64,000 nt of DNA. It comes from Actinomadura citrea (GTDB lineage: Bacteria; Actinomycetota; Actinomycetes; Streptosporangiales; Streptosporangiaceae). A program made the position numbers and the translations under genes. Location of the stretch: positions 6,014,001 through 6,078,000 of the forward strand of contig NZ_JACCBT010000001.1 in NCBI RefSeq assembly GCF_013409045.1. Reading direction: 5' to 3'. This document shows, one piece after another, positions 11,501 to 22,200 of this stretch (positions are counted from its first letter, which is position 1; every line of letters starts with the position of its first letter). Below the pieces are notes generated by a model. That model worked only from the letters and a program-made list of their open reading frames with translations. It was not told the origin of the DNA and ran no database searches.

Positions 11501-13293
11501 CCCTTGGGGCGCCCGGTGGATCCCGACGTGTAGATGACGTAGGCGGCGTTGTCCGCCCGGAGGCTCCGGATCCGCTCGCCGTCGGAGGGGTCGTGGGAGG
11601 GCCGTCCGGCGGCGTCCGGGAAGTCGCCGGCGGTGATGGTCAGCGCCGGGCGGCAGTCGTCGAGCGTGGAGGCGATGCGATCGGCCGGGTACTCGGGGTC
11701 GACCGGCACGTACGCGGCGCCGGCCTTCAGGACGCCGAGGATCGCGACGACGATCTCGGGAGTGCGCGGCAGGACGAGCGCGACGCGGTCCTCGGGGCCG
11801 ACGCCCCGGGCGATCAGCTCGTGGGCGAGGCGGTTGGCGCGCGCGTTCAGGTCGGCGTAGGTCAGCCGGGCCTCGCCGCAGACGAGGGCGGTGTCGTCCG
11901 GGGTGCGGGCGGCCTGCGCCTCGAACAGGGCCGGGAGGGTGCCGGACGGGACGTCGGCGGCGGTGTCGTTCCAGGCGGCGAGGGCCGCCCGATCGGCGTC
12001 GCCGGCGAGGTCCACCGCGCCGATCACCTGGTCCGCGTCCTCGGCGAACGCCTCCAGGAAGCGGCGGACGCGGGCGAGCAGCGCCTCGACGGTGGGCGCC
12101 TCGAAGACGTCGGGCCGGTAGTGCAGGCGGAGCGAGAGGCTCTCGCCGGGGACGGCGACGAACGACAGGGGGAAGTGGGTGGCGTCGTAGGAGTCGGCCG
12201 CGGCGATGCGGACGCCGTTGAGGGGGCCGTCCATCGAGGACGGGTCGAACGGGTAGTTCTCCAGCACCGTCATCGTGTCGAACAGCGCGCCGCCGTGGCC
12301 CGCCGCCCGCTGGATGTCGGTGAGGCCGAGATGGTGATGGGCGAGGAGTTCGGTCTGCTCGTCCTGCAGCCGCTCCATCAGCGCGCCGAGCGGCTCGTCC
12401 AGCCGGTACCGGACGCGGACCGGCAGCGTGTTGATGAACAGCCCGATCATCTGCTCGACGCCCGGCAGCTCGGGGGGACGGCCGGACACGGTCGCGCCGA
12501 ACACCACGTCGCCCGTGCCGAGGAACCGTCCGAGGACGAGTCCCCAGGCGCCCTGCAGGACGGTGCTCAGCGTGACGCCGTGGCGGCGCGCGGCGCGGGT
12601 GAGGCGGCGGGTGGTGCGCTCGTCCAGCCCGGTGATCGTGCGCTCGGGGGGTTCGGGGGCGCGGGCGGCGGCCGCGGGGGCGACGAGGCTGGGCTCCCCG
12701 ACGCCGTCCAGGGCGCGGCGCCAGGCGTCCTCGGCGGCGTCGCGGTCCTGTTGGGAGAGCCAGGCCAGGTAGTTCTTGTAGGGGGTGACGCGCGGCATCC
12801 CCGCGTCGTGGCCGCCCTGCATGTACAGCAGGAACAGCTCGGTCGCCATGATCGGCGTGGACCAGCCGTCCAGCAGGATGTGGTGGTTGGTGAAGATCAG
12901 GCGGTGGCTCTCAGGGCCCGTGCGGACGAGGACGAACCGCAGCAGCGGCGGCGCGGTCATGTCGAAGCCGCGCGCCCGTTCCCGCAGCACGACGGCGTCG
13001 GCCTCGGCGCCGGCGGCGGTGACCTCCTCCCACGGCAGCTCGACGGTGCGCGGCACGACCTGCACGGGCCGCGACAGGTCCTCGTGCCAGAACGCGGCGC
13101 GCAGGTTGGGGTGGCGGCGCAGCAGCGTCGCGGCGGCGGTCCGCAGCGCGGCGACGTCGAGGGGGCCCTCCAGGTCCAGGACGAACTGGGCCGTGTAGAC
13201 GTCGCCGTCGCCGGCGTCGAAGAGGGCGTGGAAGAAGAAGCCCTGCTGCAGCGGCGACAGCGGCAGGATGTCCTCGAGGTCGCCCCGGTTCAC
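5596..13293 (-). CDS. NRPS, modules 5-6: C-A-T-C-A-T-E
   Basis: About 2565 residues. Module 5: condensation of the type that accepts a D-residue (DILPLSPLQQG, HHILLDG near 138), adenylation 450-930 (by-eye code D-T-M-N-L-G-F-I-D-K, not one I recognise), carrier near 973. Module 6: condensation from about 1033 (HHIAADG near 1165), adenylation 1500-1975 with code D-F-W-N-V-G-M-V-H-K, a known threonine code, carrier GGDSI near 2020, and epimerisation 2085-2530 (HHLAVDG near 2212, RTAGWFTTIHP, FNYLGR). Start is GTG at 13293, overlapping the previous stop (GTGA) with GGAGG 8 bases upstream. It should add X5 and D-Thr. The threonine A-T region is almost identical to that of module 4. Confidence 0.96.
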   Translation of the reverse strand: MNRGDLEDILPLSPLQQGFFFHALFDAGDGDVYTAQFVLDLEGPLDVAALRTAAATLLRRHPNLRAAFWHEDLSRPVQVVPRTVELPWEEVTAAGAEADAVVLRERARGFDMTAPPLLRFVLVRTGPESHRLIFTNHHILLDGWSTPIMATELFLLYMQGGHDAGMPRVTPYKNYLAWLSQQDRDAAEDAWRRALDGVGEPSLVAPAAAARAPEPPERTITGLDERTTRRLTRAARRHGVTLSTVLQGAWGLVLGRFLGTGDVVFGATVSGRPPELPGVEQMIGLFINTLPVRVRYRLDEPLGALMERLQDEQTELLAHHHLGLTDIQRAAGHGGALFDTMTVLENYPFDPSSMDGPLNGVRIAAADSYDATHFPLSFVAVPGESLSLRLHYRPDVFEAPTVEALLARVRRFLEAFAEDADQVIGAVDLAGDADRAALAAWNDTAADVPSGTLPALFEAQAARTPDDTALVCGEARLTYADLNARANRLAHELIARGVGPEDRVALVLPRTPEIVVAILGVLKAGAAYVPVDPEYPADRIASTLDDCRPALTITAGDFPDAAGRPSHDPSDGERIRSLRADNAAYVIYTSGSTGRPKGVTVPHVAVLNYFEAHRDAFFDPAIEAAGGRRMRFAHLASFSFDTSWMGLLWMTYGHELHLIDDETRRDVEAYTAYVARARIDLVNTTPSHFTSLREAGLLDADGRHLPSQLLLGGEAISENLWTELRAVPGLTTRNFYGPTESTIDTMNAVVARSGRPTVGAPYRNTRTYVLDRALQPVPAGVPGELYLAGVQLARGYHDRPGLSAERFVADPFGAPGERMYRTGDLGRWRPDGTVEYLGRADDQVKIRGFRVEPGEIENVLAGCPGVARAAVVVREDRPGDRRLAAYLVGPDVDAAAVRRYAAERLPDHMVPSFTVLEALPLNVNGKLDRAALPAPDAGAAGRAPRSPQEEILCGLFAEILGVPRAGVDDGFFDLGGDSLTATRLVSRIRSALGAELPVRALFEAPTVAGLAERLAEASGDVRPPLVRAQRPDVVPLSYAQQRLWFLNRFEGAPATFNMPIALRLDGALDLAALRAALADVVARHEPLRTIFPDRSGTARQLVLGAADARPRLDVAEVEESALPAALAATVGQGFDLSVEPPLRARLFALGGGTHVLMLVLHHIAADGWSMAPLARDVILAYAARAEGREPEWAPLPVQYADYTLWQRELFGSEDDPGSLISQQIAYWREALAGLPEELPLPADRPRPAEASYRGGAHGFELDAELHAELLALARQSGASLFMVMQAAFAALLTRLGAGTDVPIGSPIAGRTDEALDDLVGMFVNMLVLRTDTSGDPSFRELVGRVKETDLAAYAHQDLPFERLVEVLNPPRSMARHPLFQVVLSFQNNPEARLELDGLTGGAEPLAAGAAKYDLSLYLEERHGGDGAPAGIEAGLEYALDLFDPATAQAIARRFERLVRELVADPDAPITTAEILDRGERRTLLRRWAGGKGGDVPRTTIPALFEEQAAVRPGAVAVSFEGVSWTYGEVNARANRLARRLVERGVGPERFVALALPRSAELVVAILGVLKAGAAYVPLLPDYPEDRIAFMVEDARAVLTLRPEDLEGLDDPSVPATDLGVVIDPDHPAYVIYTSGSTGRPKGVVVPHQNVVRLLRSTEGWFDFGPGDVWTLFHSYAFDFSVWELWGSLLYGGRLVVVPYLTSRSPEDFLALLAAEKVTVLNQTPSAFYQLMAADRQNPGSDLALRYIVFGGEALDLGRLEDWYSRHDEDAPVLVNMYGITETTVHVSYVALDRAYAANTPGSVIGAGIPDLRVYVLDGRLQPVAPGVVGELYVAGPGLARGYLNRPGLSAERFVADPFGEPGTRMYRTGDLGRWRPDGTLDYLGRSDQQVQLRGFRIELGEVESALVRHGAVTDAAVIVRDDRLVAYVVASGAGTADTAELRRFAAKELPDYMVPAVVVEVDALPLTSNGKLDRGALPAPDFSAKVSSRAPRTEREETLARLFAEVLGLERVGIDDGFFDLGGDSIIAIQLVSRARQSGLVITPREVFQHQTVEELAATATPVGEGEQTEVEAPGAGIGRIPATPIMRWFQELHGPVDGYSQRMLLQVPPGLGVERLTGALQTVLDHHDMLRLRVADAEFEVTEPGTVDAAPLVRRVDVAGLGAGDLRAVLAAEAETARRGLDPAAGTMARLVWFDAGPAASGRLLLTLHHLAVDGVSWRILLPDLVTAWAGGDLDPVPTSFRRWAQRLAAEASDPARTAELPLWDDILATPDPALGSRPLDPATDTFGTAGHLTLDLPADVTGPLLTEVPAAFHGRVNDVLLTGLALAVAEWRHERGACDETAVLVDLEGHGREEIVPGADLSRTAGWFTTIHPVRLDPGRLSPADVREGGQAVGTALKRVKEQLREIPDNGIGYGLLRYRGPVVRAGAHPQIAFNYLGRSAAPEATDWGPADQADSDALGAGQDAALGLVHAIEVNAHTRDLPGGPELSATWTWAGGLFDAAAIEDLAERWYAALRGLVAHVVDGAADGPVGGFTPSDLSLVDVSQEEIDELAAELDGEWELD
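7094..8799. repeat. Near-identical Thr A-T segment, copy in module 6
   Basis: Compared by eye with 14737-16433. Three blocks match almost base for base: 7094-7449, 7509-8418 and 8573-8799, with about one mismatch each. Short divergent stretches at 7450-7508 and 8419-8572 separate them. The segment covers the carrier domain, the A10-A4 part of the threonine A domain and its start. It looks like recent duplication or gene conversion between modules. Confidence 0.9.
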
Positions 13294-16200
13294 TTCTTCT
13301 GCCTCCACGCGGTCTGCAGCTTGTCGATCTCGCCCTGGTCCAGGTCCACCAGCAGGTCGGACGGGGTGAATCCGCCGGCCGCGCCGCCGGCGACGTCCGC
13401 GACGAGGCCGCGCAGCGCCGCGAACCAGCCCTCGGCCAGCTCCCGGACGTCGGCGGAGTCCAGCAGCCCGCCGGGCCACGTCCAGGTCGCCGACAGCACC
13501 GGGCCCGCGGGCAGGTCCCGGGTGAGGGCGTTGACCTCCAGCGCGTGCGCCATCGGCATGCGGGGGTCCTCCCCGGCCGGCAGCTCCTCCGGGGCGAGCG
13601 TCCAGTCGCCTCCGTCGCCGCCGTCCGCGACCCGGCCGAGGTAGTTGAACGCGATCTGCGCGGGCGGGACCTCGGCCAGCTCCTCGTCCCCGTCCACGTG
13701 GCGCAGCAGCCCGTAGCCGAGGACGTCCGGGACGGCGCGCAGCTGCTCCTTCACCTTCTTGACGGCCGCGCCGCCGGTCGCGCCGCCCGCGTCCAGCCGG
13801 ACGGGGTGGATCGAGGTGAACCAGCCGGCCGTGCGCGAGACGTCCACGCCCGGCACGGAGTCCTCGCGGCCGTGGCCCTCCAGGTCGACCAGCACGCCGG
13901 TGCCGCGCCCGCCGCGGCGCCTGCGCCACTGGGCGACGGCGACGGCGAGGCCGGTGAGCAGCACGTCGTTGGCGCGCCCGTGGAACGCGGCGGGCACGTC
14001 GGTGAGCAGCGGCCCCGTGACGTCGGCGGGCAGGTCGAGGGTGAGCGAGCGGGCGCGGGCCGCGATGTCCGCGCGCGGGTCGAGCGGTCGGTCAGCGAGC
14101 CCGTCCGGCGGGCCGTCGACGATGTCGAGCCAGTCCTCCAGGTCCTGCCCGCCCCGCTCGGCGGCGGTGAGCTTCTGCGCCCAGCGGCGGAAGGACGTCC
14201 CGACCGGCTGGAGCTCTCCCCCGGCCCAGGCGGTGACGAGGTCGGGGAGCAGGATGCGCCAGGTCACGCCGTCCACGACCAGGTGGTGCAGGACGACGAG
14301 GAGGCGCCCCTGCTCGCGGTCCGCGTCGAACCAGACGAGCTGCGCGACCGTCCCGGCGGCCGGGTCGAGGCGGTCGCGGGCGGCGGCGGCCTGCTCGGCG
14401 ACGACGGCCTGGACCTTGTCGCCGTCCAGGCCCGCGACGTCGACGCGGGTGAGGAGGGCGGCGGCGTCGGCCGAACCCGGCGGGCGGACGACCGGCTGCC
14501 ACCGGCCGCCGTCGGCGTCCAGGCGGAGGCGCAGGACGTCGTGGTGGTCGAGCAGGGTCGCCAGCGCGGCGGTCAGCCGCTCCGTGCCGAGGCCGGGCGG
14601 GGTGCGCAGCAGCATCGCCTGGTGGAAGCCGCTGATGAGCGACGCGTCGCCGTCCGCCCGGTCGCGCAGCCAGGCGATGATCGGGGTGATGGGGACGGGG
14701 CCGACCCCGGCACCCGGCGCCTCCGCTTCGATCTCCTCGCCTTCGCCGACCGGTGTGGCGGTGGCGGCGAGTTCTTCGACGGTCTGGTGCTGGAAGACCT
14801 CGCGGGGAGTGATGACCAGGCCGGACTGGCGGGCGCGTGAGACGAGCTGGATCGCGATGATGGAGTCGCCGCCCAGGTCGAAGAACCCGTCGTCGATCCC
14901 GACCCGTTCCAGGCCGAGGACCTCGGCGAACAACCGCGCGAGTGTCTCCTCCCGCTCCGTGCGCGGCGCCCGCGACGACACCTTCGCCGAAAAGTCCGGC
15001 GCGGGCAGCGCCCCGCGGTCCAGCTTGCCGTTGGAGGTCAGCGGCAGCGCGTCCACCTCCACCACCACCGCCGGAACCATGTAGTCCGGCAGGTGCCCGC
15101 CCACGAACCGGCGCAGGTCGGCGGTGTCGACTCCGCTGCCCGCGACGTAGGCGACGAGGCGGTCGTCCCGGACGATCACGGCGGCGTCGGTGACCGCGCC
15201 GTGCCGGACCAGGGCCGACTCGACCTCGCCGAGCTCGATGCGGAAGCCGCGCAGCTGCACCTGCTGGTCGCTGCGGCCGAGGTAGTCGAGGGTTCCGTCA
15301 GGGCGCCAGCGACCGAGGTCGCCCGTCCGGTACATGCGGGTACCGGGCTCGCCGAACGGGTCGGCGACGAACCGCTCCGCGGACAGGCCTGGACGGTTCA
15401 GATAGCCGCGCGCCAGACCGGGACCCGCGACGTACAGCTCGCCGACGACGCCTGGCGCGACGGGCTGGAGACGGCCGTCCAGTACGTAGACGCGCAAGTC
15501 GGGGATGCCGGCGCCGATGACGCTGCCGGGCGTGTTCGCCGCGTAGGCGCGGTCCAGAGCCACATACGAGACGTGAACCGTTGTCTCGGTGATCCCGTAC
15601 ATGTTGACCAGGACCGGCGCGTCCTCGTCGTGCCTGGAGTACCAGTCCTCCAGGCGGCCGAGGTCGAGTGCCTCACCGCCGAAGACGATGTAGCGCAGGG
15701 CCAGGTCACTGCCCGGGTTCTGCCTGTCGGCCGCCATCAGCTGGTAGAACGCCGACGGTGTCTGGTTGAGGACCGTGACCTTCTCGGCGGCGAGCAGGGC
15801 GAGGAAGTCCTCGGGCGACCGCGAGGTCAGATAGGGAACGACGACGAGCCTGCCGCCGTACAGCAGCGAACCCCACAGCTCCCAGACCGAGAAGTCGAAA
15901 GCGTAGGAGTGGAAAAGCGTCCACACATCACCCGGACCGAAGTCGAACCACCCCTCCGTCGAACGCAGCAACCGCACCACGTTCTGATGCGGCACCACCA
16001 CACCCTTGGGACGCCCCGTCGAACCCGACGTGTAGATGACGTACGCCGGATGATCCGGGGAGATCGCGATGCCGAGATCGGTGTCGTCGTACCCGGCCGC
16101 GTCCAGATCGGTGAGATCCTCCGGGCGCAGGGTCACAACCGGGCGGGCGTCCTCGACCATGTAGGCGATCCGGTCCTCCGGATAGTCCGGATCGATCGGA

Positions 16201-19200
16201 ACGTAGGCCGCCCCCGCCTTCAACACCCCGAGGATCGCCACCACCAGCTCCGCCGAACGCGGCAGAGCAAGCGCCACGAACCGCTCAGGCCCCACACCCC
16301 GCTCGACCAGCCGCCGAGCCAGACGATTCGCCCGCGCGTTCACCTCGCCGTACGTCCACGACACACCCTCGAACGACACCGCCACCGCACCCGGACGAAC
16401 CGCCGCCTGCTCCTCGAACAGCGCGGGGATCGTGGACCGCTCGGCGGGGCGCGCGGAGCCGCCCGCCCAGTCGCCGAGGACCAGCGAGCGTTCCCGCGGC
16501 GACAGGACGTCGGCGGCGCCGATGGGGGCGTCGGGTTCGGCGAGCAGCGACTCCAGGTACCGCTCGAACCGCTCGACGAGGCCGCGCGCGGTGGCCGGGT
16601 CGTAGAGGTCGAGCGCGTACTCCAGCTCGCCGTCGAATCCGTCCTCCCGCTCGGTGAGGATCATCAGCAGGTCGAATCGGGACACTGCGGAGGTGAGCGG
16701 TTCCAGCTCGGCGCTGAACCCGGGCATCTCCAGCCGCGCCTCCGGGTTGTTCTGGAACGTCAGCCCGACCTGGAACAGCGGGTGGCGGGCCAGGTGGCGG
16801 GGCGGGTTGAGCACCTCGACGAGCCGCTCGAACGGGACGTCCTGGTGCGCGTAGGCGGCGAGGTCGGTCTCCTTCACCCGTCCCACCAGCTCCCGGAACG
16901 ACGGGTCGCCCGAGGTGTCGGTGCGGAAGACGAGCATGTTGACGAACATGCCGACCAGATCGTCCAGAGCCTCGTCGGTCCGGCCCGCGATCGGCGAGCC
17001 GATCGGCACGTCCGTCCCCGCGCCGAGCCGCGTGAGCAGCGCCGCGAACGCGGCCTGGGCGACCATGAACGGGCTGGCGCCGGTCTCCTGTGCGATCTTC
17101 TGCAGGCGCCCGCGGACCTCGGCGCCGAGCCGGAAGCGGGCCGTCCCGCCCCGGTAGGACGACTGCGCGGGGCGCGGCCGGTCGGCGGGCAGCGGCAGCT
17201 CCTCCGGCAGCCCCGCCAGCGCCTCGCGCCAGTACGCGATCTGCTGCGAGATCAGGCTGCCGGGATCGTCCTCGGAACCGAACAGGTCCTGCTGCCAGAG
17301 CGTGTAGTCGGCGTACTGGACGGGCAGCGGCGCCCATTCCGGGGCCGTGCCGCCGGCGCGGGCCGCGTAGGCGGTGATGAAGTCGCGGGCGAGCGGCGCC
17401 ATCGACCAGCCGTCGCCGCCGATGTGGTGCATGAGCAGCAGCGCGACGTGCTCCCGCGGCCCGACCCGGAACAGGTGGGTGCGCAGCGGCGGCTCGGCGG
17501 AGATGTCGAAGGCGTATCCGGCGGCCATCGCGAGCCGCGCCGGCAGCTCCGCCTCGGTGGTGTCGGCGATCTCCAGCTCGGGCCGCGCCGCGGCCGCGTC
17601 CAGGATGAGCTGGCGCGGCACTCCCCCGCTGTCGGGCAGGATCGTGCGGAGCGACTCGTGCCGTTCGACGAGGTCTCCGACGGCGGCGCGGAGCGCGTCC
17701 ACATCCAGCGGGCCGCGGATGCGCAGGGCGGTCGGCATGTTGTAGGTGGCGGACGGCCCCTCGAACCGGCTGAGGAACCAGAGCCGCTGCTGGGCGTAGG
17801 ACGGGGGGATCACGCCCGGGCGCTCGCGCGGCTCCAGCGCGGGGCGCACGGGCGCGGCGCCGCGGCCGAGCAGGGCGGCGAGGCTCGCGACGGTCGGGGC
17901 CTCGAACAGCGCCCGCACGGGCAGCTCGACGTCGAGGGCGCGGCGGACCCGGCTGACGACCCGCATCGCGATGAGGGAGTTGCCGCCGAGCGCGAAGAAG
18001 TCGTCGTCGGCGCCGACCCGGTCCACGCCGAGCAGGTCGGCGAAGACGGCGGCGACGGCCTCCTCCGCCTCCCCCGACGGGGTGCGGTACGCGGTCGCCG
18101 GGGCGATCGTCAGTTGCGGCTTCGGCAGTGCCCTGGCGTCGACCTTGCCGTTCGGGGTGAGCGGCATCTCGTCCAGGACGACGACGGCGGCGGGCACCAT
18201 CGACTCCGGCAGGCTCTCGCGGAGGTGGGCGCGCAGCTCCTCGGGGTCGAGGGTCTGGCCGGGCGCGGCGACGACGTACGCGACGAGGCGCTTCTCGCTC
18301 GGACCCTCCGCCGACCGCGGGGCCTGGGTGAGGTCCTGCGGAGCTCCGGGCAGGTCGAGGGCGCCGACGGTGACGGCGCCGCCGGAGGCGACGGCCGCCT
18401 CCAGGGTCCGCCGGTACCAGCCGGCGAGCCGCTCGGCGGTTTCGCGGTCGAACAGGTCGAGGGCGTATTCGAGGGTCCCCGCGTACCCGCCCGCGCGGTC
18501 GCGGGCGTCCTCCAGGAGGAACTCCAGGTCGAACTTGGCGACCCCGGCGTCCACCGGCTCGACGGCGACGTTCAGGCCCGGCAGCTCGACCGACGCCTCG
18601 GGGTTGTTCTGCAGGGTCAGCATGACCTGGAACAGCGGGTGCCGCGCCAGCGACCGCGCCGGGTTGAGCACCTCGACGAGCCGCTCGAAGGGGACGTCCT
18701 GGTGGGCGTAGGCGGCGAGGTCGGTCTCCCGGACGCGGGCGAGCAGCTCGGCGAGCGACGGGTCGCCGGAGGTGTCGGTGCGCAGCACCAGCGTGTTGAC
18801 GAAGACGCCGACGAGGTCGTCCAGGGCCTCGTCGGTGCGGCCGGCGATGGGCGAGCCGATCGGCACGTCCGTCCCGGCGCCGAGGCGCGTGAGCAGCGCG
18901 GCGAGCGCGGCCTGCAGCACCATGAACACGCTGACCTGGTGGTCGCGGGCGAGGGCGCGCAGCCCTTCCGCGAGCTCCGCCGGGACCTCGAAGGCGATCT
19001 GGCCGCCCCGGTAGGACGCGCGGTCGGGACGGGGGCGGTCGTGCGGCAGCCTGATCTGGTCGGGCAGCCCGGCGAGTGCGTCCTTCCAGTAGGCGATCTG
19101 GCGGGCGGCGAGGCTCGCCGGGTCGCGCTCGTCGCCGAGCAGGCCGCGCTGCCAGAGCGCGTAGTCGGCGTACTGGACGGGCAGCGGCGCCCAGCCGGGG

Positions 19201-22200
19201 GCGCCGCCGTCGCGGCGGGCCAGGTAGGCGGTGATGACGTCGCGGGCGAGCGGCGCCATCGACCAGCCGTCGCCGGCGATGTGGTGCAGGACGACGAGCA
19301 GCAGGTGCTCGTCCTCGCCGAGCCGGTAGAGGTGGGCGCGCACCGGTGGCTCGGCCGCCAGGTCGAAGCCGCGGGTGGCGTCCGCGAAGAGGGCGGCGCG
19401 CAGGTCGGCGGGCTCGCTGACCGTCAGGCGCGGGTCGGCCTCGTCCGGCGCGACGATCACCTGGTGCGGTTCGCCGTCGGCGTCGGCGAACAGCGTCCGC
19501 AGCGGCTCGTGGCGGGCGACGACGTCGCGCAGCGCGTCCCGCATCGCCTCGGGGTCGACCGCGCCGGTGAGGCGCAGCGGGATCGGCATGTTGTAGGTGG
19601 CGGTGAGCCCTTCGAGCCGGTTCAGGAACCAGAGCCGCTCCTGCGCGTACGACACCGGCAGCGGGGCGGGGCGCTCGGCCGCCAGCAGCGCGGGGCGCCC
19701 GGCGCCTCCGGCGGAGGCGATGTACTCGGCGAGGCCCGCGACGGTCGGGGCCTCGAACAGCGCCCGGACCGGCAGCTCCACGTCCAGCGCGGCGCGGGCG
19801 CGGGCGACGACGCGGGTCGCCTTGAGGGAGTCGCCGCCGTGGTCGAAGAACCCGTCGTCGACGCCGACCCGCTCCAGGCCCAGGACGTCGGCGAAGATCC
19901 CGCAGAGGATCTCCTCGCGGGCGTCGCGGGGGCCGCGGGCGGTGAGGGAGGCGGCGAGGTCCGGCTCGGGGAGCGCGGCGCGGTCGAGCTTGCCGTTCGG
20001 GGTGAGCGGCATCTCCTCCAGCACGACGATCGCGGAGGGGACCATGTAGTCCGGCAGCGTCCCGGCGACGAACGCGCGCAGCTCGGCCGGGCTCGCGGAG
20101 CCGACGACGTAGCCGGCGAGGACGGTGTCGCCGACCGCGTCCCGGCGCGCGAGCACGACGCTCTGCGTGACGGCGGGGTGCGCGGACAGCGCCGTCTCGA
20201 TCTCGCCCGGCTCGATCCGGAAGCCGCGGACCTTGACCTGGTGGTCGAGGCGGCCGAGGTACTCGATGTGGCCGGCGCGGTTCCAGCGGACGAGGTCGCC
20301 CGTCCGGTACATTCGCTCCCCCGGCCCGCCGAACGGGCACGCGACGAACCGGTCGGCGGTCAGGCCGGGGCGGCGCAGGTAGCCGCGCGCCAGCCCGTCG
20401 CCCGCGAGGTACAGCTCGCCGGGCACGCCGACAGGGACGGGGCCGAGCCGGTCGTCCAGCACGTAGGCGCGGGTGTTGGCCATCGGTCGGCCGATCGGCG
20501 CCAGGCCCTCGGTGTTGCCGTCGTCGTACCACCCGGTGACGAAGATCGTCGCCTCGGTGGGGCCGTAGATGTTGGAGACGCGGGCGTCCGGCAGCAGCGC
20601 CCGGACGTCCCGGACGAGCTGCGGCGGCAGCGCCTCGCCGCCGAGCGCCACGTCCCCCGCCTCCAGCCGCAGACCGCCGCGCGCCAGCAGCGCCGACACC
20701 GCGGACGGCACGCCGCTGACGAGCGTCCCGGACCAGCCGCCGCGCTCGGCGACCTCCAACAGGTCGCGGACGACCTCGATCTCGCCGCCGACGGTGAGCG
20801 GCACGAGCCACTCGAACACCGACACGTCGAAGTTCAGCGACGTCGAGAACAGCACGCGCGCCATCCGGGCGGGCCCGTAGCTCGCCATCGACTCGGCGCA
20901 GAAGTCCACGACGTTGGCGTGGGAGACGACGACGCCCTTGGGGCGTCCCGTCGACCCGGACGTGTAGATGACGTAGGCGGGGTTCGCGGGGCGCAGCGGC
21001 CGGGCGCGTTCGGCGTCGGTGACGTCGTCGCCGCACAGCCCGTCCAGCGACAGCGCGTCGAGTTCGACGCGCGGAGTGGTGCCGGGCAGGTCGGCGCCGG
21101 ACGTCGTGATGACGCAGGCCGGAGCCGCGTCCTCCAGCATGTAGGCGACACGGTCGGCCGGGTAGGCCAGATCGATCGGCTGATAGGCCGCGCCCGCCTT
21201 CAGCACCGCCAGCGCCGCGACGACCAGGTTCTCGTCACGCGGCAGAGCCAGCGCGACGAAGTCCTCCGCGCCGACACCCCGCGCGATCAGGTGGCGGGCG
21301 AGGCGGTTCGCGCGGGCGTTCAACTCGGCGTAGGTGAGCCGCGCCCCGCCCGCGACCACGGCGGCCGCCTCGGGCGTCCGGGCGGCCTGCGCCTCGACCA
21401 GTTCGGGGACGACGGCCGGGGCGACGGGCAGGTCGGTCGCGTTCCAGCCGCGCAGGAGGGTGTCGCGCTCGGCGTCGTCCAGCAGGTCGACGGCGCTGAG
21501 CGGCAGGGACGGGTCCGCGGCGACCTGCGCCAGCAGCCGCTCCAGCCGGGCCGCCATCGACGCGGCGGTCTCGGGGTCGAACAGGTCGAGCGCGTACTCC
21601 AGCCGGCAGGCGATCCCGGCAGGGGCGCCGGAGGCGTCCCGCGTCTCGTCCACCAGGAGCGCGAGGTCGAAGCGGGACACGCCCGGGTCGACCGGCTCCA
21701 GCGCGACCGTCAGGCCGGGCAGCGCGACCCGCGCGGACGGGTCGTTCTGGATCGAGATCATCGCCTGGAACAGCGGGTGCCGGGCCATCGACCGCTGCGG
21801 GTTCAGCACCTCGACCAGCCGCTCGAACGGGACGTCCTGGTGGGCGAACGCGGCGAGGTCGGCCTCGCGGACGCGGGCGAGCAGCTCGGCGAACGTCGGG
21901 TCCCCCGAGGTGTCGGTGCGCAGGACGAGCGTGTTGACGAACACGCCGACCAGGTCGTTCAGGGCCTCGTCGGTGCGGCCCGCGATGGGCGAGCCGATCG
22001 GCACGTCCGTCCCGGCGCCGAGCCGGGTGAACAGGCCGGCGAGCGCGGCCTGCAGCACCATGAACAGGCTGGCGCGGTGGTCGCGGCCGAGCGCGGCCAG
22101 CGCCTCGTGCAGGGCGGGCGGGAGCGTGAAGGGGTGCTGGGCGCCCCGGTAGGTGGCGCGCGGCGGGCGCGGCCGGTCGGCGGGGAGGGCCAGCTCCTCG

